From: Paraglaciecola sp. T6c
GTDB taxonomy: Bacteria; Pseudomonadota; Gammaproteobacteria; Enterobacterales; Alteromonadaceae
Direction: 5' to 3'
NCBI RefSeq assembly: GCF_000014225.1
Contig: NC_008228.1
Location: forward strand, 248,001-312,000
Length of the DNA: 64,000 nucleotides
A program made the position numbers and the translations under genes. Positions 27,387 to 37,139 of this stretch are shown piece by piece (within the stretch, counting starts at the first letter, position 1; every line of letters begins with the position of its first letter). A model generated the notes under the pieces. That model had not been told where the DNA came from. It saw only the letters and a list, made by a program, of their open reading frames with translations, and did not search any database.

Positions 27387-28964
27387 ATGAGCTCTGATTC
27401 AACGATCACAGAATCAATAAGTACTGTGGAAGCCGAAGAGCAGGCCCTCGTTGCTGCGGGCACAGATGTAGATGCCCCCATAGAAGATGCTGAACACAAG
27501 CAGCTTGCGTTCAGTTTCGCTAAGCGCCATAAAGTGCTGCTAGAAACCGCGGAAACGCCTGCACTGCTTTATCATACCAATGAGACAGACTTTGCTATTT
27601 TTGCTGAAGTCAGGCGCTTTTTGGGGCAGCCTTTTCAATTGCGAGAAATTGAAAGCGGCCAGTTTGAAACGTTACTGACCAGCGCATTTCAGCGCGACTC
27701 GTCAGCGGCTAAACAGCTAATGGAAGATATTGGCAATGAAAGTGATTTATTTGCGCTTGCCGAAGAGTTACCTGACACAGAAGACTTGTTAGAAAGTGAA
27801 GATGATGCACCGATCATCAAATTGATTAACGCCATGTTGGGCGAAGCCATCAAAGAAGGCGCATCTGATATTCATATTGAAACCTTTGAAACCCAGTTGT
27901 TGGTGCGCTTTAGGGTTGACGGTGTATTACGAGAAATTTTAAAACCGAATCGTAAGATGGCTTCAATGTTGGTGTCTCGTATTAAGGTTATGTCGAAAAT
28001 GGACATTGCCGAGAAGCGTGTTCCCCAAGATGGACGCATTACCTTACGCATTGCCGGTCGAGCGGTTGATGTGCGGGTATCGACCATGCCATCAAGCCAC
28101 GGTGAGCGCGTGGTGCTGCGTTTGCTTGATAAGAATAATGTACGCTTAAATCTTGAAGATCTAGGGATGACCAAAGTTAACCGCGGGCATTTCTCCGGTC
28201 TTATTCGTAAGCCCCATGGCATTATTTTGGTGACTGGCCCTACAGGTTCTGGTAAATCCACAACCTTGTATGCGGGATTAAGCGAAATCAACTCAAAAGA
28301 TCGTAATATTCTTACCGTTGAAGACCCAATAGAATTTGATTTACAAGGCATAGGGCAAACCCAAGTCAATGCTAAAGTCGACATGACATTCGCACGAGGC
28401 TTGAGGGCGATTTTACGTCAGGATCCTGATGTGGTTATGGTTGGGGAAATCCGAGACTTAGAAACCGCGCAAATTGGTGTGCAAGCCAGTTTAACAGGCC
28501 ATTTGGTGATGTCGACACTGCATACCAATACCGCTGCAGGGGCGATTACGCGCTTGGAAGATATGGGCATAGAGCCATTCTTGTTGTCGTCTAGTTTATT
28601 GGCTGTTTTATCACAGCGCTTAGTAAGAACCTTGTGCCCACAATGTAAAACCACCCACGAACCTAGCGCCCAAGAGTGCAGTATTTTAGGTGTGGCTATT
28701 GGCAGCGAAGCCAGTCATCAGGTGTGTCGACCTAAAGGTTGCGCGGCGTGCAACCATACTGGTTATCGCGGGCGTACCGGTATTCACGAATTATTGATTG
28801 TCGATGAAGGCATACGCGAGCTGATCCATAACGGTCACGGCGAGCAAGCTATTGAAAAATACATACGTCAAAATACGCCTAGCATTCGTGATGATGGTTG
28901 TCGAAAAGTCTTGAGCGGAGAAACTTCACTAGAAGAAGTCCTGCGTGTAACGCGAGAAGACTAG
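27387..28964 (+). CDS. gspE: Type II secretion ATPase GspE
   Basis: GspE is the cytoplasmic hexameric ATPase that powers pseudopilus assembly. The 525-residue protein has an N-terminal acidic region of about 130 residues, an N1E/N2E region, the Walker A motif GPTGSGKST (284-292), Asp box and Walker B ([22 protein letters not shown]) and a C-terminal tetracysteine zinc site of CX2C pairs (CPQCKTT ... [17 protein letters not shown]). All ATPase motifs are intact. The ATG lies 2 bases after the gspD stop, so the genes are coupled. Confidence 0.97.
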   Translation: MSSDSTITESISTVEAEEQALVAAGTDVDAPIEDAEHKQLAFSFAKRHKVLLETAETPALLYHTNETDFAIFAEVRRFLGQPFQLREIESGQFETLLTSAFQRDSSAAKQLMEDIGNESDLFALAEELPDTEDLLESEDDAPIIKLINAMLGEAIKEGASDIHIETFETQLLVRFRVDGVLREILKPNRKMASMLVSRIKVMSKMDIAEKRVPQDGRITLRIAGRAVDVRVSTMPSSHGERVVLRLLDKNNVRLNLEDLGMTKVNRGHFSGLIRKPHGIILVTGPTGSGKSTTLYAGLSEINSKDRNILTVEDPIEFDLQGIGQTQVNAKVDMTFARGLRAILRQDPDVVMVGEIRDLETAQIGVQASLTGHLVMSTLHTNTAAGAITRLEDMGIEPFLLSSSLLAVLSQRLVRTLCPQCKTTHEPSAQECSILGVAIGSEASHQVCRPKGCAACNHTGYRGRTGIHELLIVDEGIRELIHNGHGEQAIEKYIRQNTPSIRDDGCRKVLSGETSLEEVLRVTRED

Positions 28965-28965
28965 A

Positions 28966-30186
28966 ATGGCAGCGTTTGCATATAAAGCGATTGATAAAAG
29001 CGGTAAAAATAAAAGTGGCGTACTAGAAGGTGACAATGCTCGCCAAATACGTCAGCAACTGCGTGAAAAGCAACTTATTCCGCTAGAAGTCGAACAAGTC
29101 GCGGAAAAGGAGCGCCAGTCCGCCAAACAGTTTTCATTGTTCAAACCGAAAATTTCTGCCTCTGATTTAGCCTTGTTAACGCGTCAGTTAGCGACTTTGG
29201 TAGAGTCCTCTTTGCCCATTGAAGAAGCGTTAATGGCTGTGGCGCAGCAATCTGAAAAACCTCGCCAGAAAAACATGATGATGGCGGTACGCAGTAAAGT
29301 GGTAGAGGGATACAACTTAGCGGATGCCATGGCGGAATTCCCTCACGTATTTGATGAGCTGTTCAGAGCTATGGTCGCAGCGGGTGAAAAGTCTGGCCAC
29401 TTAGATACGGTGCTTAATCGCTTAGCGGATTACACTGAGAAGCGTCAACAAACCCGCAGCCAAATAACCCAAGCCATGGTTTACCCTACGCTTATGATGT
29501 TTTTTGCCATGGGAATAGTGATCTTATTACTCACCGTGGTGGTGCCGAAAATTGTCGGCCAATTTGATCACATGGGGCAAGATTTGCCCACCATTACTAA
29601 GGTGCTGATCAGCGTCAGTGAATGGATGCAAAACTACGGTTTACTATTGATTGTGATTTTTGCATTGGCGGCTGTTGTTCTAAGTCGCGTGCTGCAACAA
29701 CCTGCGATGAAAAAACGCTACCATCATTTTATTCTAGGTTTACCCTTATTGGGAAAGGTCTCTAAAGGGTTAAATACTGCACGCTTTGCTCGAACATTAA
29801 GTATTCTGACCTCTAGCTCGGTGCCTTTACTTGAGAGCATGAAAATTTCCAGTGATGTGTTGGCGAACTTGTACATTCGAGACGAGGTCAAAGGTGCATC
29901 AGTCAATGTAAAAGAAGGTTCAAGCCTGCGTGCGGCTCTAGAGCGTACCAAAATGTTTCCACCCATGATGATGCATATGATTGCATCGGGGGAGCGTAGT
30001 GGTGAGCTGACGCAAATGTTAGGGCGCGCAGCGGACAACCAAGACAGAGAGTTTGAATCCTTGGTTGGGGTATCTTTGAAAGTGTTCGAGCCTCTTTTAA
30101 TTGTCTCTATGGCGGGTATTGTGCTGTTTATCGTAATGGCCATCCTGCAACCTATTTTAGCTTTAAACAACATGGTGAATCTTTAA
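28966..30186 (+). CDS. gspF: Type II secretion inner-membrane platform protein GspF
   Basis: A 406-residue polytopic protein of the assembly platform with two repeated GspF/PilC cytoplasmic domains and three membrane helices (around residues 166-190, 219-240 and 375-395). The motifs LARQLATLVESSLPIEEAL type and GERSGELTQMLGRAADN are present. It is coupled to gspE (one base between stop and start) and overlaps gspG by one base (TAATG). Interacts with GspE and GspL. Confidence 0.96.
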   Translation: MAAFAYKAIDKSGKNKSGVLEGDNARQIRQQLREKQLIPLEVEQVAEKERQSAKQFSLFKPKISASDLALLTRQLATLVESSLPIEEALMAVAQQSEKPRQKNMMMAVRSKVVEGYNLADAMAEFPHVFDELFRAMVAAGEKSGHLDTVLNRLADYTEKRQQTRSQITQAMVYPTLMMFFAMGIVILLLTVVVPKIVGQFDHMGQDLPTITKVLISVSEWMQNYGLLLIVIFALAAVVLSRVLQQPAMKKRYHHFILGLPLLGKVSKGLNTARFARTLSILTSSSVPLLESMKISSDVLANLYIRDEVKGASVNVKEGSSLRAALERTKMFPPMMMHMIASGERSGELTQMLGRAADNQDREFESLVGVSLKVFEPLLIVSMAGIVLFIVMAILQPILALNNMVNL

Positions 30187-30626
30187 TGAAAACGTTACAA
30201 CGTACACAGCGCGGCTTTAGCTTGATTGAAGTCATGGTCGTTCTACTAATTATCGGCATTATGGCATCGATGATCGCCCCGTCTATTTTAGGTAATCAAG
30301 AACAAGCGCAACTGAAAAAAGCGGCAGTGGATATTCAGCAGCTTGAAAGCGCACTAGAAATGTACAAGCTGCGTAATAACGTGTTTCCTACCAGTGAACA
30401 AGGCCTTGATGCCCTAGTTACCATTCCTACCATCGATCCCATTCCTCGTAATTATCAAGACGGTGGATTCATCAAGCGTTTACCTGAGGACCCTTGGGGC
30501 AATCCCTATCAGCTAATTAGCCCAGGGGAAGTCGGGGTGATTGATATTTTCTCAAATGGACCTGATGGCGAAGCCGGCACTGATGATGATATTGGTAACT
30601 GGAACCTTAATGACTATTTAGGCTAG
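30186..30626 (+). CDS. gspG: Major pseudopilin GspG
   Basis: The main pilin-like subunit, 146 residues. The prepilin peptidase site is RGFSLIEVMVVLLIIGIM: cleavage after Gly, with the new N-terminal Phe and Glu5. It has the C-terminal calcium-binding loop (SNGPDGEAGTDDDIGNW) that stabilises the assembled pseudopilus. Processing needs a GspO/PilD peptidase, which is not in this window. The start overlaps the gspF stop. Confidence 0.97.
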   Translation: MKTLQRTQRGFSLIEVMVVLLIIGIMASMIAPSILGNQEQAQLKKAAVDIQQLESALEMYKLRNNVFPTSEQGLDALVTIPTIDPIPRNYQDGGFIKRLPEDPWGNPYQLISPGEVGVIDIFSNGPDGEAGTDDDIGNWNLNDYLG

Positions 30627-30668
30627 CTTGCAGGTGCCCAGACAGCTTCATACAAAACGAACAGCATT

Positions 30669-31277
30669 ATGACTCGCATACAACGTGGTTTCACCTTATT
30701 AGAGGTGATGTTGGTGTTAGTTATCATGGGGCTTTTGGCGGGCACTGTGGTGTTCAATATCAGTGGTCAAAGTGGGCAAGACAGGCTTAAACAGCAAGTA
30801 CAACGCTTTCAAGTCGTGTTTAGTATGGCCTCAGATTACGCAGTGCTGAACCAACAACAGCTTGGTTTGTATGTAGATGAAGACAAAAGCCAATACAGCT
30901 TTGTGATGTTGGATGAGGAGCAAAACTGGCAGCTTATATCTGGTGATAAAACCTTTGAAGCGCATACCTTGCCTGATGAGTTCACCTTTGAATTAGCGTT
31001 AAACGATCTGCCTTGGGATACTGACGACAGCTTGTTTAATGAGTCATCTATCGATGCTGAATTGTCTTTCAGTGATGATGAAATAAGTATCGGTGATGAA
31101 GAAGAGAAAAAATTGCCGCCTCCTCAAGTGTTTTTATTGTCCAGCGGTGATATCACCCCGTTTTCACTGGCATTTTCCTTTGAGCCTGATTTTTCGTCTG
31201 AAGCTGCCAGTTATTTTCGAGTAAATGTACAAGATTCTCTGCCGGTTGCGGTAGAAGGGCCGTTGGAAAATTTATGA
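30669..31277 (+). CDS. gspH: Minor pseudopilin GspH
   Basis: A 202-residue minor pseudopilin with prepilin site RGFTLLEVMLVLVIMGLL and a Gln-rich early helix (QQVQRFQVVFSMASDYAVLNQQ split by linker). The middle carries an acidic insertion (about residues 115-155, with DTDDSLFNESSIDAELSFSDDE in pieces), making it longer than the usual 160-190. It is part of the initiating tip complex with GspI, J and K. There is a 42-base gap after gspG and a 4-base overlap with gspI. Confidence 0.93.
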   Translation: MTRIQRGFTLLEVMLVLVIMGLLAGTVVFNISGQSGQDRLKQQVQRFQVVFSMASDYAVLNQQQLGLYVDEDKSQYSFVMLDEEQNWQLISGDKTFEAHTLPDEFTFELALNDLPWDTDDSLFNESSIDAELSFSDDEISIGDEEEKKLPPPQVFLLSSGDITPFSLAFSFEPDFSSEAASYFRVNVQDSLPVAVEGPLENL

Positions 31278-31669
31278 GGTCACTTGCCGGAGGCTGCCAT
31301 CAAAAGGGTATGACACTGCTAGAGGTGATGGTTGCCTTAGTGATCTTTGCCATGACAGCCACCGCGATAATGAAGGCCGCGAGTGATCACCTGGGCAGTA
31401 TTGGCCAAATTGAAGAAATTACCTTTGCTACTTGGGTGGCGAATAATCGCCTGACACAACTACAGTTATCGAGCCAGTGGCCCCCAAAAGATAATGCCAA
31501 AGGGGAGCAAACCATGGCAGACCGCACATGGTATTGGCAGCAAAAAGTCATCAAAACGAATGATAGCGAGCTTATGTCGGTGGAGGTGAGCGTTGCCCTT
31601 GACGCGAAGTTATCTGCGCCAATCACATCTGTGGTGACCTTTGTAGCTAAGCGAGATGATGATGTGTAA
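31274..31669 (+). CDS. gspI: Minor pseudopilin GspI
   Basis: A 131-residue minor pseudopilin; peptidase site KGMTLLEVMVALVIFAMTA at about residues 12-30, then the WVANNRLTQLQL segment typical of GspI. ATG overlaps the gspH stop (ATGA-type overlap). Its last 14 bases overlap gspJ. Nucleates the tip with GspJ and GspK. Confidence 0.94.
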   Translation: MRSLAGGCHQKGMTLLEVMVALVIFAMTATAIMKAASDHLGSIGQIEEITFATWVANNRLTQLQLSSQWPPKDNAKGEQTMADRTWYWQQKVIKTNDSELMSVEVSVALDAKLSAPITSVVTFVAKRDDDV

Positions 31670-32354
31670 GCCAGCTCTCGCCCCTACTTACCAACTTGTT
31701 TCACCTGCAGGATGTTTAAACGCTTCAGTAAAGCGTAGGGCAGAGCACGGCTTCACCTTGTTAGAGATTCTTATTGCCATGGCGATTTTTACCTTAATTG
31801 GTATCGCCAGCACAGGTGTACTGACAAGCGTAATCGATAGCGATGAGCTCTCCACGGAACGTTTTGAGAAACTACAAACATTGCAGCGAGCAATGCTGAC
31901 ACTTGAGCGTGATATATTACAGGCTGTTGCGCGTCCCGTTAGAGTGGAGGGCGAAGCGAATGGGCGCGTCATGCTAGGTGGTGACGGGGTGTTAGACAGC
32001 TATCATGACGGGTTAGTTTTTGTGCATGGCGGCTGGCATAATCCGCAGCTACGCTTGCCTCGTAGCACATTACAAGGTGTGGGTTTTCGGGTGCAGGAGC
32101 GCCAATTACAGCGTTTGTACGGCAACTATGTGGATAATGTTATTGGCTACGAGCCCAAAGTGAAAGTGCTACTCGAGAACATTGATGATTTTAAAGTGTA
32201 TTTTATACCGGTTGATGAGGATGAGGAGGGCGACTCTGCGTGGCAAGATGATTACAGCGATGAGGTTTTGCCTAAGGCTGTCGCCATAGAAATTACCAGT
32301 CAAGACTTTGGGCTAATTCGCCGTGAGTTTTTGTTATCAGGCGCGAGTTCATGA
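31656..32354 (+). CDS. gspJ: Minor pseudopilin GspJ
   Basis: A 232-residue minor pseudopilin with peptidase site HGFTLLEILIAMAIFTLIG at about residues 31-49 after a long basic leader of 30 residues. Three consecutive ATG codons (31656, 31659, 31662) could each serve as start; the leader length is similar to other GspJ proteins. The QRAMLTLERDILQAVARPVR segment is the expected family helix. It overlaps gspI by 14 bases and gspK by 4. Confidence 0.93.
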   Translation: MMMCKPALAPTYQLVSPAGCLNASVKRRAEHGFTLLEILIAMAIFTLIGIASTGVLTSVIDSDELSTERFEKLQTLQRAMLTLERDILQAVARPVRVEGEANGRVMLGGDGVLDSYHDGLVFVHGGWHNPQLRLPRSTLQGVGFRVQERQLQRLYGNYVDNVIGYEPKVKVLLENIDDFKVYFIPVDEDEEGDSAWQDDYSDEVLPKAVAIEITSQDFGLIRREFLLSGASS

Positions 32355-33355
32355 GGTTGAGCGTTGCAACTGTAAAGCACCAAAAAGGCGTCGCGCTGAT
32401 TATTGTATTGCTGATTGTTGCCCTAGTAAGTGTATTAGCAACGCAAATGGGCTCAAGGTTACAGCTACAAGTAAAACGCGCATCGAATATCAAGGACAAT
32501 AACCAAGCTTACTGGTATGCCATGGGGGCTGAACAATACGCGCAAAAGTCGATAAAGTTCCTACTTGAGAATAGCGACGGAGTGATTCATCTAGACCAGC
32601 AGTGGTCAGAGCCTTTCGTTTACCCACTTGAAGGTGGGGGAATACAAGCTCAGCTATTTGATATGCAGAGCTGTTTTAATATTAATAGCCTACAAGCAAG
32701 TGCGCAAAACAGTACAGGCTCTGATTCAAATTCAGGTGTCAGCGAGCGTCAGCTGGCCTTTAAGCGTTTAATGACCAACATTAATGCCGATATCAGTACC
32801 TATGACATTGATACCTTTAGTGATTCGCTCGTCGACTGGCTCGATGCGGACAGCCAGATGAGTCAACAGGGCGCAGAAGATAGCGAGTATGAATCTCGTC
32901 AGTTTCCCTATCTTGCGGCAAACAGTTTAATGGCGCATAAATCAGAATTACGGTTAGTGAATGGCGTCAGTAACGCATGGTTAGACGATATTTTAGAGCA
33001 GGTTTGTGTGATACCAGGTGATGATCAATTAAAAATCAATGTGAACACGGTAAATGAAGACAGCGTGGTGGTATTAGCTGCTTTAACGGGGTTAGATGAG
33101 TCAGGTGCACAAGATGTCATCTCCAATCGCCCAAATGATGGTTATAAAACCAAAGATGACTTTTTGGCCGTGAATACGGTGTCAGCTTTAAACATGCCTA
33201 CCGAGAGAGAAGATTGGTTTGATGTCACCACGCAGCACTTCTTATTGAAGGTGAAGACTACGTATAATAACGCCACATTTTCCATGGTCACCGTATTCAC
33301 CGTAGATGACAGCCAGAACGTGAGCATACTGCGAAGAGAGTTTGGCATACAATGA
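32351..33355 (+). CDS. gspK: Minor pseudopilin GspK
   Basis: The largest minor pseudopilin (334 residues) that caps the pseudopilus tip. The leader ends KG|VALIIVLLIVALVSVLA; as usual for GspK, Glu5 is absent (Ile here). The large alpha domain (about residues 100-220) and the NVNTVNEDSVVVLAALTG helix-hairpin-helix segment are present. Its TGA overlaps the ATG of a 27-codon open frame (33352), which in turn overlaps gspL. Confidence 0.95.
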   Translation: MRLSVATVKHQKGVALIIVLLIVALVSVLATQMGSRLQLQVKRASNIKDNNQAYWYAMGAEQYAQKSIKFLLENSDGVIHLDQQWSEPFVYPLEGGGIQAQLFDMQSCFNINSLQASAQNSTGSDSNSGVSERQLAFKRLMTNINADISTYDIDTFSDSLVDWLDADSQMSQQGAEDSEYESRQFPYLAANSLMAHKSELRLVNGVSNAWLDDILEQVCVIPGDDQLKINVNTVNEDSVVVLAALTGLDESGAQDVISNRPNDGYKTKDDFLAVNTVSALNMPTEREDWFDVTTQHFLLKVKTTYNNATFSMVTVFTVDDSQNVSILRREFGIQ

Positions 33356-33435
33356 TAAACGCTAAAAATGAAAATCCACCGGCAGTGAACAGTGGGGACA
33401 ACGAAATGTGTATTGACCAAAGCAGGCTAGCATAA
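33352..33435 (+). CDS. 27-codon micro-ORF bridging gspK and gspL
   Basis: ATG at 33352 overlaps the gspK TGA (ATGA), 27 codons follow without stop (MINAKNENPPAVNSGDNEMC then seven more), and the TAA at 33433-33435 overlaps the gspL ATG (TAATG). It is in a different frame from gspL, whose own frame is closed at 33414. The arrangement looks like a translation relay that passes ribosomes from gspK to gspL; the peptide has no signal or motif and may have no function of its own. A chance ORF cannot be excluded. Confidence 0.4.
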   Translation: MINAKNENPPAVNSGDNEMCIDQSRLA

Positions 33436-34628
33436 TGGAACAGTTAATAGTTAGATTGGGTTCGAATGATGACGATGTTATCCATTGGATTGTCTGCTCT
33501 TCCAATGAGGATGACGTCATAGCCAGCGGTGAACTTCCCGGTGTAGCGCATTTATCGTCTTTAAAAGACCGAGCGGGGCAACGTCCCATCACAGCACTGG
33601 TACCGACTAGCGATGTATTACTCAAATGGGTCACGCTTCCTAGTAAAGCCGGGCGCAAAGCACTATCGGCTATCCCGTTTATGCTTGAGGATGAAATCAG
33701 CGGCGATATTGACAGCCAGTTTTTCGCGCTCGGTGGGCGTAAAGATAACCAACAAGCAGTTGCTGTGGTGAGTAAAATACGACTGCAAGCGTGGCGAACT
33801 CAATTGGCTGATGCAGGTTTGCATTGTGAGCGAATTGTGCCAGACATTTTGGCCGTGCCTGAACCTACATCTGGCTGGGCAGTGCTCGAATTGGGTGAGC
33901 AGTTACTTATCCGACAAGACCAGTGGGCGGGTATTCAAGGTGAGAAAAACTGGTTGGTTCAGGCCATTAACCATCACGCAAAGCAGCAACCAATTCCCTT
34001 GTCGCTGGACAACTTCAGTCGTTTGTCTTCGCAAGAATTAAATAACGTGCTGCTGCAAGAGCAGCACGTTGATATGCCGATGAAAATACTGGCAAGTGGT
34101 TCACAAACAACGCAGTTCAACTTGCTGCAAGGTGAATTTAAATCGCGCAAAAAGCAAGGCGGGGAGTTCAAGAAATGGCGTTTAGCCGCGGTATTGGCCA
34201 TTGTCGCGCTGTGCACAACGTTGATTGACAAGGTTGCTTTACAGCAGCAATTAAGTAGCGAAAGAGCGCTGGTTTCCAGTCAGATAAAGGCGGAATTTAC
34301 GCGAGCCTTCCCAAACGCAGGGGCTTATCGTGATGTTCGTGCAACTATGCGCGCCAAGTTAGCCGCGCTTGAGCAAGGCACAGGTGGCTCATCTATGCTG
34401 GTGATGATGGACCAGCTTGCAAATGCCTTTGCTAAAAGCCAAGTAAAGCCCTCTAGCGTAAAGTTCGATGCATCAAGAAGAGAACTACGTATGCAAGCGA
34501 TGGCAGCTAACTTCGAGTCTTTAGAGCTGTTCAAGCGTTTAGCCGAAGCGCAAGGTTTTGAAGTAGAGCAGGGCGCCATCAATAACCGCAACGATCTGGT
34601 TTACGGCTCATTGTTGGTAAGGAGTTAA
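33435..34628 (+). CDS. gspL: Type II secretion protein GspL
   Basis: GspL links GspE to the membrane platform. The 397-residue protein has an actin/ASKHA-like cytoplasmic half (about residues 1-235, with a PFMLEDEISGDI segment), one membrane helix near residues 250-266 (LAAVLAIVALCTTLI) and a ferredoxin-like periplasmic domain. The start ATG shares its A with the stop of the upstream micro-ORF and has no strong ribosome-binding site, consistent with coupling. GspM follows after a single base. Confidence 0.93.
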   Translation: MEQLIVRLGSNDDDVIHWIVCSSNEDDVIASGELPGVAHLSSLKDRAGQRPITALVPTSDVLLKWVTLPSKAGRKALSAIPFMLEDEISGDIDSQFFALGGRKDNQQAVAVVSKIRLQAWRTQLADAGLHCERIVPDILAVPEPTSGWAVLELGEQLLIRQDQWAGIQGEKNWLVQAINHHAKQQPIPLSLDNFSRLSSQELNNVLLQEQHVDMPMKILASGSQTTQFNLLQGEFKSRKKQGGEFKKWRLAAVLAIVALCTTLIDKVALQQQLSSERALVSSQIKAEFTRAFPNAGAYRDVRATMRAKLAALEQGTGGSSMLVMMDQLANAFAKSQVKPSSVKFDASRRELRMQAMAANFESLELFKRLAEAQGFEVEQGAINNRNDLVYGSLLVRS

Positions 34629-34629
34629 G

Positions 34630-35109
34630 ATGAATACCCTTAAGCAAAAATTCAGTCAATTGACCGAACGAGAACAGCGCTTGGTGCTTATTTCAGCCGT
34701 GGTGGTGGTCGTTGGAATGTTTTATTGGTTGGTGTGGTCTCCGTTGAACCAAGCGATCGAACGAGATCAAAAGGCGCTTGATTCGCAAAAATCATTATTA
34801 AGCTGGGTTCAGAAAAGTGCCAATCGTGCAATACAGTTACGCGCGGCTAAAGGAGTAAGCGCAGGATTTAACGGTTCACTCGCCCAAGCGGCAAATCAGA
34901 CTGCTGCGAACGCTAATATTCCTATTGCGCGCATGCAGCCGCAAGGTGATGAGCTGCAAGTGTGGGTTGATCAGGCACCGTTTAACGGAGTGCTAGATTG
35001 GCTTAAGTCGCTTGAGGAGATGGGAGTCAGCATTTTGGATTTAGATATTGCTGAAGCCGATGCTCCAGGACAAGTCAAAATTCGTCGTTTGAAATTAGGT
35101 AAATCATGA
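34630..35109 (+). CDS. gspM: Type II secretion protein GspM
   Basis: A 159-residue bitopic inner-membrane protein of the platform: cytoplasmic start MNTLKQKFSQLTEREQRL, membrane helix at about residues 19-38 and a periplasmic ferredoxin-like domain ending with DLDIAEADAPGQVKIRRLKL. It pairs with GspL and GspC. It overlaps gspN by 4 bases. Confidence 0.93.
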   Translation: MNTLKQKFSQLTEREQRLVLISAVVVVVGMFYWLVWSPLNQAIERDQKALDSQKSLLSWVQKSANRAIQLRAAKGVSAGFNGSLAQAANQTAANANIPIARMQPQGDELQVWVDQAPFNGVLDWLKSLEEMGVSILDLDIAEADAPGQVKIRRLKLGKS

Positions 35110-35849
35110 AGTTAGTTGTGAAATGGGTAATAGCTTGCCTGATTATTTATGTTGTTTTTTTGATTGCTAAACTCCCCGCAGTACACGTGATTGCAAAGGT
35201 GCAGTTACCACCTGATATTACCGTCAGCGGAGTCTCAGGCACCATTTGGAATGGACAAGCAGATACCGTCACGTTACAGGGTTTACCCATACGAGATGTT
35301 AAATGGCAATTGGCATTTTGGCCGTTACTCACTGGCACGGCCGCCATCGATGTCGATGCAGGTAATATTCGCGAAGTGGACGATATCTCTGTTAAAGGTC
35401 ATGTGGCGATATCTAACGGACATGTGCAAGGTGAAGATGTTCAAGTTTTCTTACCTACTCGTTTAGTGATTACTAGTTTGCCTTTGCCTATTCCAGTGAA
35501 TGCCAGTGGGCGTTTCAAAATATCCCTGCAGGAGTTGGATTATACCGAGCAATGCCAAGTACTAACTGGCCAAGGTTTATGGCTTAAAGCGAAAGTACAG
35601 GGCACTCAGCAAGATATAGAGTTGGGTAATTTTGAAGCCAACCTAAAGTGTGAAAACAAAGAAGTGGTGATGACGATTAATGAGCCGAATAGCTTTGGGT
35701 TAAGTGCCGTTGCGCATATTCCTAGTGACTTGGCATTTCGCATCAATGGCCGCTTTAAACCAGATGAAAATCTACCGGAAGAAGTGCATCAAGCGGCGCA
35801 ATTTTTTGGTAAGAAAGATGCGCAAGGCTATTATCCTGTCAAATTCTAG
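35106..35849 (+). CDS. gspN: Type II secretion protein GspN
   Basis: The last gene of the operon, 247 residues. It has one N-terminal membrane helix (about 5-22) and a periplasmic beta-rich domain with the GVSGTIWNGQADTV motif characteristic of GspN. Not all type II systems have it and its exact task is not settled. Overlaps gspM by 4 bases and is followed by a strong bidirectional terminator. In many relatives cysQ and nudE follow here; they are absent. Confidence 0.9.
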   Translation: MKLVVKWVIACLIIYVVFLIAKLPAVHVIAKVQLPPDITVSGVSGTIWNGQADTVTLQGLPIRDVKWQLAFWPLLTGTAAIDVDAGNIREVDDISVKGHVAISNGHVQGEDVQVFLPTRLVITSLPLPIPVNASGRFKISLQELDYTEQCQVLTGQGLWLKAKVQGTQQDIELGNFEANLKCENKEVVMTINEPNSFGLSAVAHIPSDLAFRINGRFKPDENLPEEVHQAAQFFGKKDAQGYYPVKF

Positions 35850-35877
35850 TGTTGTCGCGAGGATACGTAACAAATAT

Positions 35878-35905
35878 AAAAAAGGCGCTTAAAAGCGCCT
35901 TTTTT
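35878..35905. terminator. Bidirectional terminator between gspN and fbp
   Basis: AAAAAAGGCGC and GCGCCTTTTTT form an 11-bp stem with a TTAAAA loop; T-runs exist on both strands. It serves convergent gspN and fbp. Confidence 0.92.
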
Positions 35906-35942
35906 ATATATACCAACTATTGCAAGTCAGTTTGAGCGAGGC

Positions 35943-36914
35943 TTAAGCCTTGTAATAGCTCAAACAGGTCTCTACTTCTTCCTTAGAGCCTAAAATGACA
36001 GGTACTCGTTGGTGAATCTCAGTGGGCATGACTTCTAGTATTCGCCCTTGTCCTGTAGAGGCTAAGCCGCCGGCCTGCTCCATCAAAAAAGCCATTGGGT
36101 TTGCTTCGTATAGCAAACGTAATTTCCCTGGCATTTCAGGGTTACGTCTATCAAATGGGTACATGAAAATGCCGCCTCGGCTAAGTACCCGGTGAATATC
36201 GCCTACCATGGCGGCTACCCAGCGCATGTTAAAATCTTTTTCTCTAGGACCGTCTTCACCGGCAATTAGATCGCCAATGTAATTTTGTACCGGGTCTTCC
36301 CAGTGGCGCTGATTAGACGCATTGATAGCAAACTCAGAGGTTTGTGCAGGCACTTGAATATTTTTTTGAGTTAACAAAAAACCACCGTGGGTTTTATCAA
36401 GCGTGTATAAATGCGTACCACGACCTGTGCTAAGTGCGAGCATAGCGCTTGGGCCGTATAGCACATAGCCAGCAGCGACGATCTGCGTACCTGGCTGTAG
36501 AAATGCTGATGGATCATCGGCATCCATCCACTGCGGAGCGTGGGTAATGGAAAATATCGTACCGATCAAGCTGTTGATATCCGTGTTTGATGAGCCATCA
36601 AGGGGATCGAAACTGACTAAATAGTTCCCGTTGGGATTACAAGCCACTACGTCGTCTTCTTCTTCAGATGATATGGCTTTTACATAGCCAGATTCACTGA
36701 GTATGTCTTTTAAAATTTGATTGGAGATAACATCCAGTTTCTTCTGTGTTTCGCCTTGTACGTTTTCACTTAGTGTTGAGCCTAACACTCCAGCTAACGC
36801 CCCTTGGCTGACCCTAAATGATATCTCTTTGCACCCTGCTAAAAGTGTTCTCAGTAGCAGGATGAGCTCCATCGGAGCGCCGTCTTCTTGCAGTTGCGAG
36901 TTGAGTCTTTTCAT
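35943..36914 (-). CDS. fbp: Fructose-1,6-bisphosphatase, class I
   Basis: A 323-residue class I FBPase, which hydrolyses fructose 1,6-bisphosphate in gluconeogenesis. The metal-binding motif [11 protein letters not shown] lies near residue 100 (with SSEEEDDV before it), and the [23 protein letters not shown] C-terminal segment contains the substrate-binding Lys and Glu. It is divergent from mpl, a pairing also seen in E. coli. Cytoplasmic. Confidence 0.97.
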   Translation of the reverse strand: MKRLNSQLQEDGAPMELILLLRTLLAGCKEISFRVSQGALAGVLGSTLSENVQGETQKKLDVISNQILKDILSESGYVKAISSEEEDDVVACNPNGNYLVSFDPLDGSSNTDINSLIGTIFSITHAPQWMDADDPSAFLQPGTQIVAAGYVLYGPSAMLALSTGRGTHLYTLDKTHGGFLLTQKNIQVPAQTSEFAINASNQRHWEDPVQNYIGDLIAGEDGPREKDFNMRWVAAMVGDIHRVLSRGGIFMYPFDRRNPEMPGKLRLLYEANPMAFLMEQAGGLASTGQGRILEVMPTEIHQRVPVILGSKEEVETCLSYYKA

Positions 36915-37139
36915 GTGTTATTTTGACCTTTTATCATGATTGTAGGGACAGAAATACCGGCGAATATTGTTGTTTTTATGCTCGCTAAGTACGTAAAGAC
37001 CAGTGTAACTGGATTTTTCGCAAAACTCAGCACCGAATAATCCTGTTTGTAGACTTGTTGATGAATTTGTCATCTTGTCAGTGCGAACCGGCATAGGAAT
37101 CTGGTAATCTACCTCCCTATTTATCCCAGAAAAGATTAT

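Noticed and set aside
27872-28384. 170-codon open frame antisense to gspE
   Set aside because: Shadow frame; composition follows the gspE codon pattern on the other strand.
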